Below, piece by piece: positions 1-6,075 of a DNA stretch of 6,724 nt; position 1 is the first letter of the stretch; the number at the start of each line of letters is the position of its first letter. Both the position numbers and the translations under genes were made by a program. The notes beneath the pieces were generated by a model. It ran no database searches. It saw nothing but the letters and a program-made list of their open reading frames with translations, and was not told the origin of the DNA. Where the stretch lies: the NCBI GenBank assembly GCA_030150595.1, contig JASLFQ010000048.1, positions 1-6,724 on the forward strand, given 5' to 3'. Source of the stretch: Aquirhabdus sp. (GTDB lineage Bacteria; Pseudomonadota; Gammaproteobacteria; Pseudomonadales; Moraxellaceae).

Positions 1-205
1 AAAGAAGGGACTGCGCCGAAAATGCAGGCAGGGAAAACGCCGAGTTATCGGGCGGAAGGATCTTAATAATTGCGCCCCGTCTACTCCACAAAATAAAAAT
101 TGCAACGTCTAATGCCGCTTCCATAGACCAGCACAACGGCTAATCTATGAAAACACGAAAGGTTTCTCAGTTTATTTTGGATACCTACGAATGATTCAAC
201 ACAAA
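1..205. other. Unassigned segment downstream of the first adeT-like gene
   Basis: I cannot assign a gene here. Bases 1-66 are about 53% G+C by hand count, clearly richer than the AT-rich spacers elsewhere. On the plus strand they form an open frame running in from the window edge and ending at TAA (64-66), with peptide end KTPSYRAEGS. This could be the C-terminal tail of a gene lying to the left. Another plus frame is open from base 3 to 142, and a minus frame is open from about base 135 to the edge, so frame alone does not decide. I recognise no RNA gene or insertion-sequence end. Confidence 0.3.
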
Positions 206-211
206 TCATTC
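189..211. repeat. 8-bp inverted repeat overlapping the adeT-like stop codon
   Basis: GAATGATT (189-196) and AATCATTC (204-211) are perfect inverted arms around a 7-base loop. The right arm covers the TGA stop of the minus-strand gene ending at 206. The transcript could fold a hairpin there, but no T-tract follows on the minus strand, so it is a poor intrinsic terminator. It may instead protect the mRNA 3' end, or be chance. Confidence 0.4.
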
Positions 212-1201
212 TTCCGTTAATGGACACTCATAATTCGTTGGGTCTTGACGACAACGAACTTTCTTCAGCAGTCCGATCATTTTTTTATTGTAAATACCTT
301 CTCTAGTCAAACTGATTCGCGATTCACGTAGAATCTTGACATAGCCTGGCGCAATATTTGTTGGAAGATTATCCCAGTAGTGTGGCTCAATGCTTTTCTC
401 AATTTTATTGACTGTCATCATTTGACGATCCAACTGTCCTAAAAACCAAGCTCTACTTTTCTGACCATAGCCATCTGGAAACTTATCAGGATGAATCAAC
501 AAATTATAGGTCGTTAGAGCAACAGGGAATCTGAAGATCGCGCCTTGAGTACCCATTCCCTTACTAATCTCCAAGGGCTTAAAGGCAATCGCTGGTAGCA
601 GAACAGCACCCACCTTACCACTATTGAACGCCGAGCCAACTTCGCTTAGCTCAAGAGGAACTGCCGTACCACCAAATTTTTCGATACAGATTTGTTGAAC
701 CTTATCAAACGATAAAGAACCAAACTTGAGCGTAGCTAATTTCGGAATCGTATTATTTACTCGGTCTCTGACCATAATATAGGCGAAGCCTATGCTCGTG
801 ACCCCCGCAACCTCGGTATCACCACTCCGCATATCAGAAGCCAATTTTGGATTAGCCACAAGTGCCATAACGGTTCTGGTTTGTTCATTGTTCAACACCC
901 CGACTGGTGATGATATCGTTCCAATAAAATCATTAAACGCACGCGCTCGAATTCCTGTAATCGCAGTACCATCACATTTGCCTGACTTAAAATCAGCAGT
1001 TGCAAGCTTTTCATCAGAATAAGGCTTCAACGTAATATCTCCACCCCACTGCTTAGCCGCAACAGCATAATCTTGCATCAGAGAATAACTATCACCTGAC
1101 GATCCTAACGGATCATAGACGCAAATTTTTTGTGCATATGAGGATGTCGCCATTGCAGTCAACGTTGCAGCAATGAGAAGTTTCATTTTTGTATTCATCA
1201 T
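206..1201 (-). CDS. AdeT1/2-family periplasmic solute-binding-like protein, copy 1
   Basis: This is a predicted 331-residue secreted protein. The N-terminus is Sec-type: basic residues (NTKMK), a hydrophobic core, then SSYA before Q24, giving likely cleavage after A23. The mature part has no membrane segment and resembles the AdeT1/2 putative solute-binding family, whose fold is like TRAP-transporter binding proteins. Conserved with the neighbouring copy are CVYDPLGSSGD near the mature N-terminus, a Pro-Asp-Lys/Gly-Tyr-Gly block near residues 238-249, and four cysteines (27, 76, 317, 326) that could form two disulfides. C172 is extra in this copy. I chose ATG 1201 because homology with the paralogue begins there and AAGGAC (1211-1206) precedes it; ATG 1198 has slightly better spacing. 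A frame extension to ATG 1228 adds nine residues (MPPLYIRTY). The name AdeT comes from an aminoglycoside-resistance association. Nothing here is an RND pump. The ligand is unknown, and no permease gene is adjacent. Confidence 0.85.
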   Translation of the reverse strand: MMNTKMKLLIAATLTAMATSSYAQKICVYDPLGSSGDSYSLMQDYAVAAKQWGGDITLKPYSDEKLATADFKSGKCDGTAITGIRARAFNDFIGTISSPVGVLNNEQTRTVMALVANPKLASDMRSGDTEVAGVTSIGFAYIMVRDRVNNTIPKLATLKFGSLSFDKVQQICIEKFGGTAVPLELSEVGSAFNSGKVGAVLLPAIAFKPLEISKGMGTQGAIFRFPVALTTYNLLIHPDKFPDGYGQKSRAWFLGQLDRQMMTVNKIEKSIEPHYWDNLPTNIAPGYVKILRESRISLTREGIYNKKMIGLLKKVRCRQDPTNYECPLTEE

Positions 1202-1205
1202 ATAT

Positions 1206-1240
1206 GTCCTTATATACAGCGGAGGCATTCCGCTCCTTCT
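1206..1240 (-). promoter_or_regulatory. Leader hairpin and two stacked ribosome binding sites of adeT-like copy 1
   Basis: On the minus strand, AAGGAG (1238-1233) stands four bases before ATG 1228, and AAGGAC (1211-1206) precedes ATG 1201 in the same frame. Between them lies a perfect 6-bp stem (arms 1218-1223 and 1229-1234, 5-base loop). The stem includes part of the upstream Shine-Dalgarno and abuts the upstream ATG. The downstream start matches the paralogue and is preferred. The hairpin could hide the upstream start. No regulatory role is proven. Confidence 0.4.
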
Positions 1241-1318
1241 TTCAACATTCCAAATCTACAGAACTGTTTATATCATTTTACGCCAATTTTTTATATTTTT
1301 TCCTAAAAATAGATACAT

Positions 1319-1347
1319 ATTGCAAACTCTATCTCAGATTTTGTCAG
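1319..1347 (-). promoter_or_regulatory. Possible sigma-70 promoter for adeT-like copy 1
   Basis: Reading the minus strand, CTGACA (1347-1342) matches the -35 consensus at 5 of 6 bases. A 17-base spacer leads to TGCAAT (1324-1319), a 4 of 6 match to the -10. The element lies between the terminator of the upstream gene and the start codon, where a separate promoter is needed. The leader would be over 100 bases. The -10 is weak, so this is only a candidate. Confidence 0.25.
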
Positions 1348-1387
1348 GTCTTTGAATACAGAGCTATAATTTGTACTACTTGAAAAT

Positions 1388-1427
1388 AAAAAAAGCGCTC
1401 ACTATATAATAAGTGAAGAGCTTTTTT
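1388..1427 (-). terminator. Intrinsic terminator of adeT-like copy 2
   Basis: The hairpin starts 18 bases after the TAA of the upstream minus-strand gene. TCACT (1399-1403) pairs with AGTGA (1412-1416). After a small internal loop, GC pairs with GC, and an A-tract (1389-1394) faces a T-tract (1422-1427). The minus-strand transcript ends in a U-run from the A-tract. It separates the two paralogues into two transcription units. A-rich and T-rich flanks would let it work in both directions. Confidence 0.75.
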
Positions 1428-1444
1428 ACATTTACCTAAGTCCA

Positions 1445-2440
1445 TTACTCGTCTGTCAATGGACATTCAGAATTCGTTGGATCTTGGCGGCAACGGATTT
1501 TCTTGAGAATACCAGTCATCTTCTTATTGTAGACACCATCCTTGGTCAGACCAAGACGAGCCTCACGCATGATCTTGTAATATCCTGGAATGACGTTTGG
1601 AGACAAATCCATCCAATAGCGGGAATCGATTCCTTTTTCTATTTTACGTACTTCTGACATTTGGCTGTCTAACTGTCTAGCAACCCACGTCCGACTCTTC
1701 TGACCATAACCGTCAGGAAATTTATCAGGATGTATCAATACATCATAGGTCGTCGCAGCAACAGTAAATCTAACAACTGCGCCCTTATTGCCAAGACCTT
1801 TATCCAACTCAAGCGGTTTAAATGCAACAAGAGGAACGAAAATGACATCCAGTTTGCCTGAGTTAAACATCGGACCTAGCTCTTTCAATTCGATAGGAAC
1901 AACCTCACCATTGATTTTTTCAACAATATAAGGAATGGCCTTATCATAATCGAGAGCACCAAAACGCTTGCCTGACAATCGAAGTAATGAATTAATATTG
2001 CGATCATTCACGATCACATACGCTGAACCCAATGTCGATACCCCTGCAACCTCGGTATCATTGCTCAACATATCAGGCGCTAATTTCGGATTAGCCATCA
2101 GCGAAATGATTGTTTTCGTCTCTTCATTATTGATGACGCCACCAGCAGAATCGATTGTGCCTACAAAATTATTAAATAGCCGAGCTCGAATCCCTGTCAT
2201 TGCCGTACTATCGCATCGCCCAGACTTAAAATCTGCTGCAGCGAGTCGCTCATCTGAATAAGGTTTTAAGGTGATATCTGCGCCCCATTGTTTGGCCGCA
2301 AGCGCATAATCTCGCATAAATGAGTAGTTATCACCAGAGCTTCCTAAAGGATCAAAAACGCACATGGTTTGCGCATAAGAAGACATTGCTAAAGCAGATA
2401 ATGTTGCTGCGACAGTCATTTTAATTTTGATGTTCATCAT
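1445..2440 (-). CDS. AdeT1/2-family periplasmic solute-binding-like protein, copy 2
   Basis: The product is again 331 residues, with a Sec signal peptide (charged MMNIKIK start, hydrophobic stretch, SSYA then Q24) and no later membrane segment. It aligns with copy 1 end to end without a gap, at about 209 of 331 identical residues by hand. The strongest shared blocks are residues 28-98, 233-250 and 302-331. The divergent patch is residues 151-180. Four cysteines (27, 76, 317, 326) match copy 1, while C172 is absent. The start ATG 2440 follows AAGGGA (2451-2446); a second in-frame ATG at 2437 is also usable, the same double ATG as in copy 1. By family resemblance it should bind a small molecule in the periplasm, but the ligand is unknown. 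The duplication is old enough for substantial divergence, yet both copies look intact, which suggests separate use. Transcription is probably independent. Confidence 0.85.
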   Translation of the reverse strand: MMNIKIKMTVAATLSALAMSSYAQTMCVFDPLGSSGDNYSFMRDYALAAKQWGADITLKPYSDERLAAADFKSGRCDSTAMTGIRARLFNNFVGTIDSAGGVINNEETKTIISLMANPKLAPDMLSNDTEVAGVSTLGSAYVIVNDRNINSLLRLSGKRFGALDYDKAIPYIVEKINGEVVPIELKELGPMFNSGKLDVIFVPLVAFKPLELDKGLGNKGAVVRFTVAATTYDVLIHPDKFPDGYGQKSRTWVARQLDSQMSEVRKIEKGIDSRYWMDLSPNVIPGYYKIMREARLGLTKDGVYNKKMTGILKKIRCRQDPTNSECPLTDE

Positions 2441-2456
2441 ATCATTCCCTTTTTAG

Positions 2457-2518
2457 ATAGCAAAATCGCTATTCAACTCCTTAAGCACAGATGCTATTTG
2501 TAACACTTTGTCAGCCAA
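2457..2518 (-). promoter_or_regulatory. Possible promoter and leader hairpin of adeT-like copy 2
   Basis: On the minus strand, TTGGCT (2518-2513), a 16-base spacer and TAGCAT (2496-2491) each match the sigma-70 consensus at 4 of 6 bases. Just before the ribosome binding site, ATAGC (2457-2461) and GCTAT (2468-2472) can form a 5-bp stem. This is the same relative position as the hairpin ahead of copy 1. The octamer CTGACAAA (2514-2507) also occurs upstream of copy 1. All signals are weak individually. Confidence 0.3.
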
Positions 2519-2788
2519 CTACCCCTTTAGACTTGTTCGACAATAGATAAATTAAAAGAGGAGACATCGCTAAAGAATGCTTCATATTACGCAAGTGTTA
2601 TGTCTCAAGAGAGTCGACGTTTCACAACTAACAAATTAGGTTTAATCAGACGTTAAGCACTTTCGTAAATTCAATATTCATGTTCAATACATTGCCTATA
2701 GCCAAATCATTTTCATTCACATGCGCCTTGTATGTTCTTCTTAATGTGAGCGTATATTCAATGGCTAAAGTCATCACTCCAATGTATC

Positions 2789-2806
2789 GATGTTTTACAA
2801 AACATC
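2789..2806. promoter_or_regulatory. 18-bp dyad, possible operator upstream of the ABC-F gene
   Basis: GATGTTTT (2789-2796) and AAAACATC (2799-2806) are perfect inverted arms around a 2-base centre. Size and symmetry suit a dimeric helix-turn-helix repressor. The dyad lies 22 bases before the TATAAT at 2829. It lacks a U-tract for termination and has too short a loop to be a good RNA hairpin. No regulator gene is adjacent, so the operator role is inferred from shape only. Confidence 0.35.
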
Positions 2807-2988
2807 AGAGCTTGGTTCTTATTTTTCTTATAATCAATACTCTATATGGCAGTGGTTAATAGCACCCTAGAAAAGAGATTGCCTGAAATACCAATCGCCA
2901 TCCTTTTGCTGGTTATTCTATCGACAAGAAACTACAATACGCGCCTCAATATTGATTCTATTTCGCCCGCATTCATTAGGCCCTATCC

Positions 2989-4986
2989 ATGATTCAGCTT
3001 CAAGATTTCGCACTCCGCCGTGGTGGACGTTTACTATTTGAAAAAGCAACTTTTCAGATTCATCCAGGCTGGAAAGTCGGTTTAACAGGCGTCAATGGTG
3101 CGGGAAAATCAACATTGTTTGCCGCGTTCCTCGGGGAAATTACAGCCGACATTGGCAACCTCTCTCGTCCAGCCACATGGACAGTCGCTCATATGGCGCA
3201 AGAAGTAGAAAGCCAAGAAACTGCCGCGATTGATTTCGTACTCTCAGGTGATGAAGAGTGGTGGACGATCAATCAACAACTCGAGCATGAATCAGATACC
3301 ATGGACTTAGATCGCTTAAGTGCACTGCATGAGCGCTTTGGTGAAATTGATGGTTATACAGCGACAGCACGCGCAGCACAAATGATGGCGGGATTAGGCT
3401 TTACCACGGTCAAGCAAGCAGCATCCGTTTCAAGCTTTTCAGGTGGCTGGCGAATGCGCCTTAATCTAGCGCGAACGCTGATGAGCCGCTCTGATTTACT
3501 CCTCCTCGACGAACCGACCAACCATTTGGATTTGGATGCGATTCTTTGGCTAGAAGAATGGTTAAAAAACTACGCAGGAACACTGATTCTGATTTCGCAT
3601 GATCGTGACTTCCTTGATGCAATCACTGACCATATCATCCATATTGAGGCAGGCTTAGTCACGCTGTATACGGGCAACTACTCGACCTTCGAACAAACAC
3701 GCGCTGAACGTCTCGCACAGCAACAACAGTCATTTGAAAAACAAGAAGCCACTCGCGCCCATCTGCAAAAGTATATTGATCGATTCAGTGCACAAGCCAC
3801 ACGTGCGAAGCAAGCCCAGAGTCGGGTTAAACAGCTTGAGCGTATGCAGAAGCTTGCTCCAGCACACGTCGATACCCCTTTCACATTTAGCTTCCGCGAA
3901 CCAAGCAAGATGAGTTCGCCACTTCTGCAATTGGACGAAGTGAATGCTGGCTACGGCACAACCATTATCGTGAACAACATCCGTCTGCAACTCACACCAG
4001 ATAGTCGCATTGGTTTACTTGGGATGAATGGCGCAGGAAAATCAACGCTGATTAAAACCTTAGCAGGCGTATTAGATCCGCTTTCTGGAGAGCGTACATC
4101 CAGTGAACATTTGAATCTCGGATACTTTGCCCAGCATCAGATGGATGCATTGGATGCTGATGCCAGCCCTATGCTCCAACTAGGACGACTCGCAGGTAAG
4201 AAAATCTCTGATGCCGAGTTACGTGCTTATCTCGGTAGCTTTGGTTTTAGCGGCGAACGCATGGATACCGTGTGTGGCAGTTTCTCTGGTGGAGAACGTG
4301 CACGTCTTGCGCTCGCGCTGATCGTTTGGCAAAGACCCAACGTATTGGTATTAGACGAGCCAACAAACCATTTAGATTTGGACATGCGCCATGCACTCAC
4401 GTTAGCGCTTCAAGACTTCAAAGGCGCGGTTGTTCTGGTTTCTCACGAGCGTCAATTGATTGCTAGCGTATGTGATGACTTACTTTTAGTTCACGGTGGC
4501 GTGTGCCGTACGTTTGATGGTGACTTGGCTGACTATGCACAATGGCTGAAACAGACGCGCCAACAAGAAATGGCCGCTAAGACACCAAAACCAGAGAAAG
4601 CGCTCACAAGCAAAAGTGCTGAACCAACTCCAGTTAAAATTGCTCCAGCAAAAGAACCTGTAGCAACGCCATCAGTTGAAAAACCATCTGCACCAAACAA
4701 GCCCATCGACAAAGAACTTGCTCGAAAAGAAGCGGCTGCAAAGCGGGAGCAAACTCGCCCACTACGTAGTAAAATTGAGAAAGCTGAAAAAGAAATTAAA
4801 GATCACCAAACAAAGTTAAAGCAGCTTGAACAAACAATGGCTGATACGGGCTTATATGAAGCCGTTCGCAAGGCGGAGCTTCTTAAGCTCATGGAGCAAC
4901 AACAGCAATCGCAAGCCGCCATTGCTCAGCTCGATGAAAATCTTCTGGAAATGATGATGCAGTTAGATGAGCTTGAGTCTGCATAA
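2989..4986 (+). CDS. yheS: ABC-F family ATPase, YheS type
   Basis: This 665-residue cytoplasmic protein has two ABC ATPase domains and no membrane segment, so it is not a transporter. Domain 1 has Walker A at 34-42, the signature SGGWR at 151-155, Walker B with D174/E175 and H-loop H204. Domain 2 has Walker A at 345-353, signature SGGER at 433-437, D456/E457 and H486. Between them, residues about 232-305 form the charged, helical ABC-F linker with AQATRAKQAQSR, which in this family contacts tRNA in the ribosomal P or E site. A Pro/Lys/Ala-rich stretch (about 530-575) leads to a C-terminal coiled coil (about 580-660). The sequence closely follows E. coli YheS, which is slightly shorter. The likely role is ATP-dependent relief of ribosome problems; whether it gives antibiotic resistance cannot be told from sequence. 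Both catalytic glutamates are present. It is a single-gene unit with its own terminator. Confidence 0.93.
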   Translation: MIQLQDFALRRGGRLLFEKATFQIHPGWKVGLTGVNGAGKSTLFAAFLGEITADIGNLSRPATWTVAHMAQEVESQETAAIDFVLSGDEEWWTINQQLEHESDTMDLDRLSALHERFGEIDGYTATARAAQMMAGLGFTTVKQAASVSSFSGGWRMRLNLARTLMSRSDLLLLDEPTNHLDLDAILWLEEWLKNYAGTLILISHDRDFLDAITDHIIHIEAGLVTLYTGNYSTFEQTRAERLAQQQQSFEKQEATRAHLQKYIDRFSAQATRAKQAQSRVKQLERMQKLAPAHVDTPFTFSFREPSKMSSPLLQLDEVNAGYGTTIIVNNIRLQLTPDSRIGLLGMNGAGKSTLIKTLAGVLDPLSGERTSSEHLNLGYFAQHQMDALDADASPMLQLGRLAGKKISDAELRAYLGSFGFSGERMDTVCGSFSGGERARLALALIVWQRPNVLVLDEPTNHLDLDMRHALTLALQDFKGAVVLVSHERQLIASVCDDLLLVHGGVCRTFDGDLADYAQWLKQTRQQEMAAKTPKPEKALTSKSAEPTPVKIAPAKEPVATPSVEKPSAPNKPIDKELARKEAAAKREQTRPLRSKIEKAEKEIKDHQTKLKQLEQTMADTGLYEAVRKAELLKLMEQQQQSQAAIAQLDENLLEMMMQLDELESA

Positions 4987-5011
4987 AAGCATTAACTGTC
5001 GCCCACAAATA

Positions 5012-5040
5012 AAAAAACGACACATCATGTGTCGTTTTTT
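5012..5040. terminator. Strong bidirectional terminator between converging genes
   Basis: A perfect 13-bp stem (5012-5024 with 5028-5040) closes a 3-base TCA loop. It has CGACACA/TGTGTCG at its core and A/T tracts at its base on both strands. It starts 26 bases after the ABC-F stop and also lies downstream of the converging MBL gene, so it can end transcription from both sides. Confidence 0.9.
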
Positions 5041-5048
5041 ATTGCTTA

Positions 5049-5064
5049 CGTTCCACGTGGAACA
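5049..5064. other. parS: parS-like ParB binding site in the convergent gap
   Basis: CGTTCCACGTGGAACA matches the widespread bacterial parS sequence TGTTCCACGTGGAACA at 15 of 16 positions, differing only at the first base. The inner 14 bases (5050-5063) form a perfect palindrome. ParB dimers bind parS, spread with CTP, and together with ParA and SMC separate chromosome origins. It lies just past the shared terminator, in non-coding DNA. The second copy in gyrB, 1589 bases away centre to centre, supports a true site. Confidence 0.85.
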
Positions 5065-5082
5065 TTTATTTCTATGTAGACT

Positions 5083-5907
5083 TTACACAAATCGTTCAAA
5101 CTCTACAGGGTCATGCGCACAGAAGATTTTGATTTCATGTCCATGTGACTGTTGTAATGCACGCAATCGCGCCAAGTTCTCAATTCGCATTTTACGCTCG
5201 GTTTGTATCATTTGCTCAAACAGGCGAAGCCCCATTGGCATTTCTGGAGGTTGCTGCAACTGCCCCCGAAAGAAATAGGCATCGCCGCAGTGCAACATCC
5301 AGCCCTCTTCTCCGCGCACAGCAACCCCACAATGACCATGTGTATGGCCGATCAGCGGCACCAGTAGAATGTCTTCAGACAGACCTTGGATGGGATGAGC
5401 ATTGTTAAAGCCAAACCAGCTTTCCCCAACATTGGAAGGGTATTTGATCCAACGCGGGCTATGCGCCCACTGTACGGGTAAATAGCGCGACTTACTGCGA
5501 AAATCAGGATGCATCGCTGCCACAAACTCGGGCTCAAATACATGTACTTTGGCATTAGGGAAATCAGGCAATCCACTGGCATGATCCAGATCAAGATGAG
5601 TCACGATAATGTGGCGCACATCTTCGACTTTAAATCCAAGCTGCTGAACTTGCATCACTGCGGTTTCACTCAGACTCATCAATGGTCGCATCATTGCCAA
5701 AAATGGACGACCCAGACGAATAGGCGCTTCCACATCAAGCCGACCAATCCCTGTATCCACCAAAACCAATCCATCACGCGGCGTTTCAATCAACAACACA
5801 TGGCAGACCATTTTGGCAGGTTCTAACCACCCACCTTCGCCGTTGATGAGTTTGGCACAGACTGGACACATCGTTCCGCAGTTCAAATGATGGACACGTA
5901 GACCCAT
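5083..5907 (-). CDS. Metallo-beta-lactamase-fold hydrolase, lactonase-like
   Basis: The 274-residue product is an MBL-fold metal-dependent hydrolase resembling the AHL-lactonase/AiiA branch of the superfamily. Visible metal-site elements are HLDLDH (104-109), GHTHGH with H188, the GDA aspartate D209 and the late histidine H265 in CAHD. The DTG at 51-53 is also typical. In the classic motif HxHxDH the second histidine is replaced here by Asp (D106). This HLDLDH form is, as I recall, found in other members of the superfamily. There is no signal peptide, so it is probably cytoplasmic. C10, C14 and C17 form CxxxCxxC near the N-terminus. ATG 5907 has AAAGGG (5920-5915) seven bases upstream. It lies alone between two terminators, convergent with the ABC-F gene and codirectional with gyrB. 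Lactone or ester hydrolysis is plausible; quorum quenching is unproven and other MBL substrates are equally possible. Confidence 0.85.
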   Translation of the reverse strand: MGLRVHHLNCGTMCPVCAKLINGEGGWLEPAKMVCHVLLIETPRDGLVLVDTGIGRLDVEAPIRLGRPFLAMMRPLMSLSETAVMQVQQLGFKVEDVRHIIVTHLDLDHASGLPDFPNAKVHVFEPEFVAAMHPDFRSKSRYLPVQWAHSPRWIKYPSNVGESWFGFNNAHPIQGLSEDILLVPLIGHTHGHCGVAVRGEEGWMLHCGDAYFFRGQLQQPPEMPMGLRLFEQMIQTERKMRIENLARLRALQQSHGHEIKIFCAHDPVEFERFV

Positions 5908-5966
5908 AAAGAAACCCTTTAGAGATAAGCAAAAGTTGTTGGTGTATGAAAATAAGCACGCATTAT

Positions 5967-5975
5967 CTTATACCA
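5967..5975 (-). promoter_or_regulatory. Possible extended -10 promoter of the MBL gene
   Basis: On the minus strand TGGTATAAG fits an extended -10 element: TG, one base, then TATAAG, which matches TATAAT at 5 of 6. It lies about 60 bases before ATG 5907 and after the gyrB terminator. No good -35 stands upstream, which is acceptable for extended -10 promoters. Confidence 0.4.
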
Positions 5976-6016
5976 ATTAAGCCATAAACCAACCGAAGTA
6001 AGCACACCACACATAA

Positions 6017-6046
6017 AAAAATCGACACCCTTAGGCATCGATTTTT
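6017..6046. terminator. Intrinsic terminator after gyrB
   Basis: AAAAATCGA (6017-6025) pairs perfectly with TCGATTTTT (6038-6046) around a 12-base loop. On the minus strand it begins 29 bases after the gyrB stop codon and is followed by a U-run, so it should end gyrB transcription before the MBL promoter. The loop is long and the stem is AT-rich, which makes it weaker than the terminator at 5012. Confidence 0.75.
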
Positions 6047-6075
6047 CTTTCAACTCACATTCATTTCAACATCAA

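Larger units (their letters stand above)
2441..2988. other. AT-rich divergent intergenic region
   Basis: This 548-base spacer separates the minus-strand adeT-like pair from the plus-strand ABC-F gene and must hold promoters for both directions. On the plus strand, good -10 hexamers are TATAAT (2829-2834) and TACAAT (2933-2938), but neither has a convincing -35 at normal spacing. The ABC-F start at 2989 has only a weak AGG about eight bases upstream. Two overlapping short open frames occur: plus 2680-2859 (59 codons, two hydrophobic stretches) and minus 2646-2774 (42 codons). Neither has a clear ribosome binding site at proper spacing, and I do not call either a gene. Confidence 0.5.

Noticed and set aside
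189..211. Inverted repeat as an intrinsic terminator of adeT-like copy 1
   Set aside because: No T-tract follows on the minus strand, and the stem overlaps the stop codon.
792..1022. Plus-strand open frame of 76 codons inside adeT-like copy 1
   Set aside because: It lies wholly antisense to a well-supported gene. A similar antisense frame at 1968-2261 in copy 2 arises from the shared coding sequence.
2577..2639. 20-codon open frame after GAGGAG at 2558
   Set aside because: The spacing of 13 bases from the Shine-Dalgarno-like sequence to ATG is too long and the peptide has no recognisable features.
2791..2804. TGTTTTACAAAACA as a third parS
   Set aside because: The outer arms resemble parS, but the central CACGTG needed for ParB recognition is missing and the length is 14 rather than 16.
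3678..3990. Minus-strand open frames inside the ABC-F gene
   Set aside because: They are antisense to highly conserved ABC-F coding sequence, rich in Cys/Arg/Ser, and without a recognisable domain.
4967..5278. Plus-strand 103-codon frame starting at the end of the ABC-F gene
   Set aside because: It runs through the terminator, the parS site and antisense to the MBL gene; composition is not protein-like.
5509..5826. Plus-strand 105-codon frame in the MBL gene
   Set aside because: It is antisense to the metal-binding motif region and rich in His/Gln by reflection of the true frame.
5857..5880. CxxxCxxC as a radical SAM motif
   Set aside because: The rest of the protein is clearly MBL fold with a full metal-site set, and there is no radical SAM barrel.
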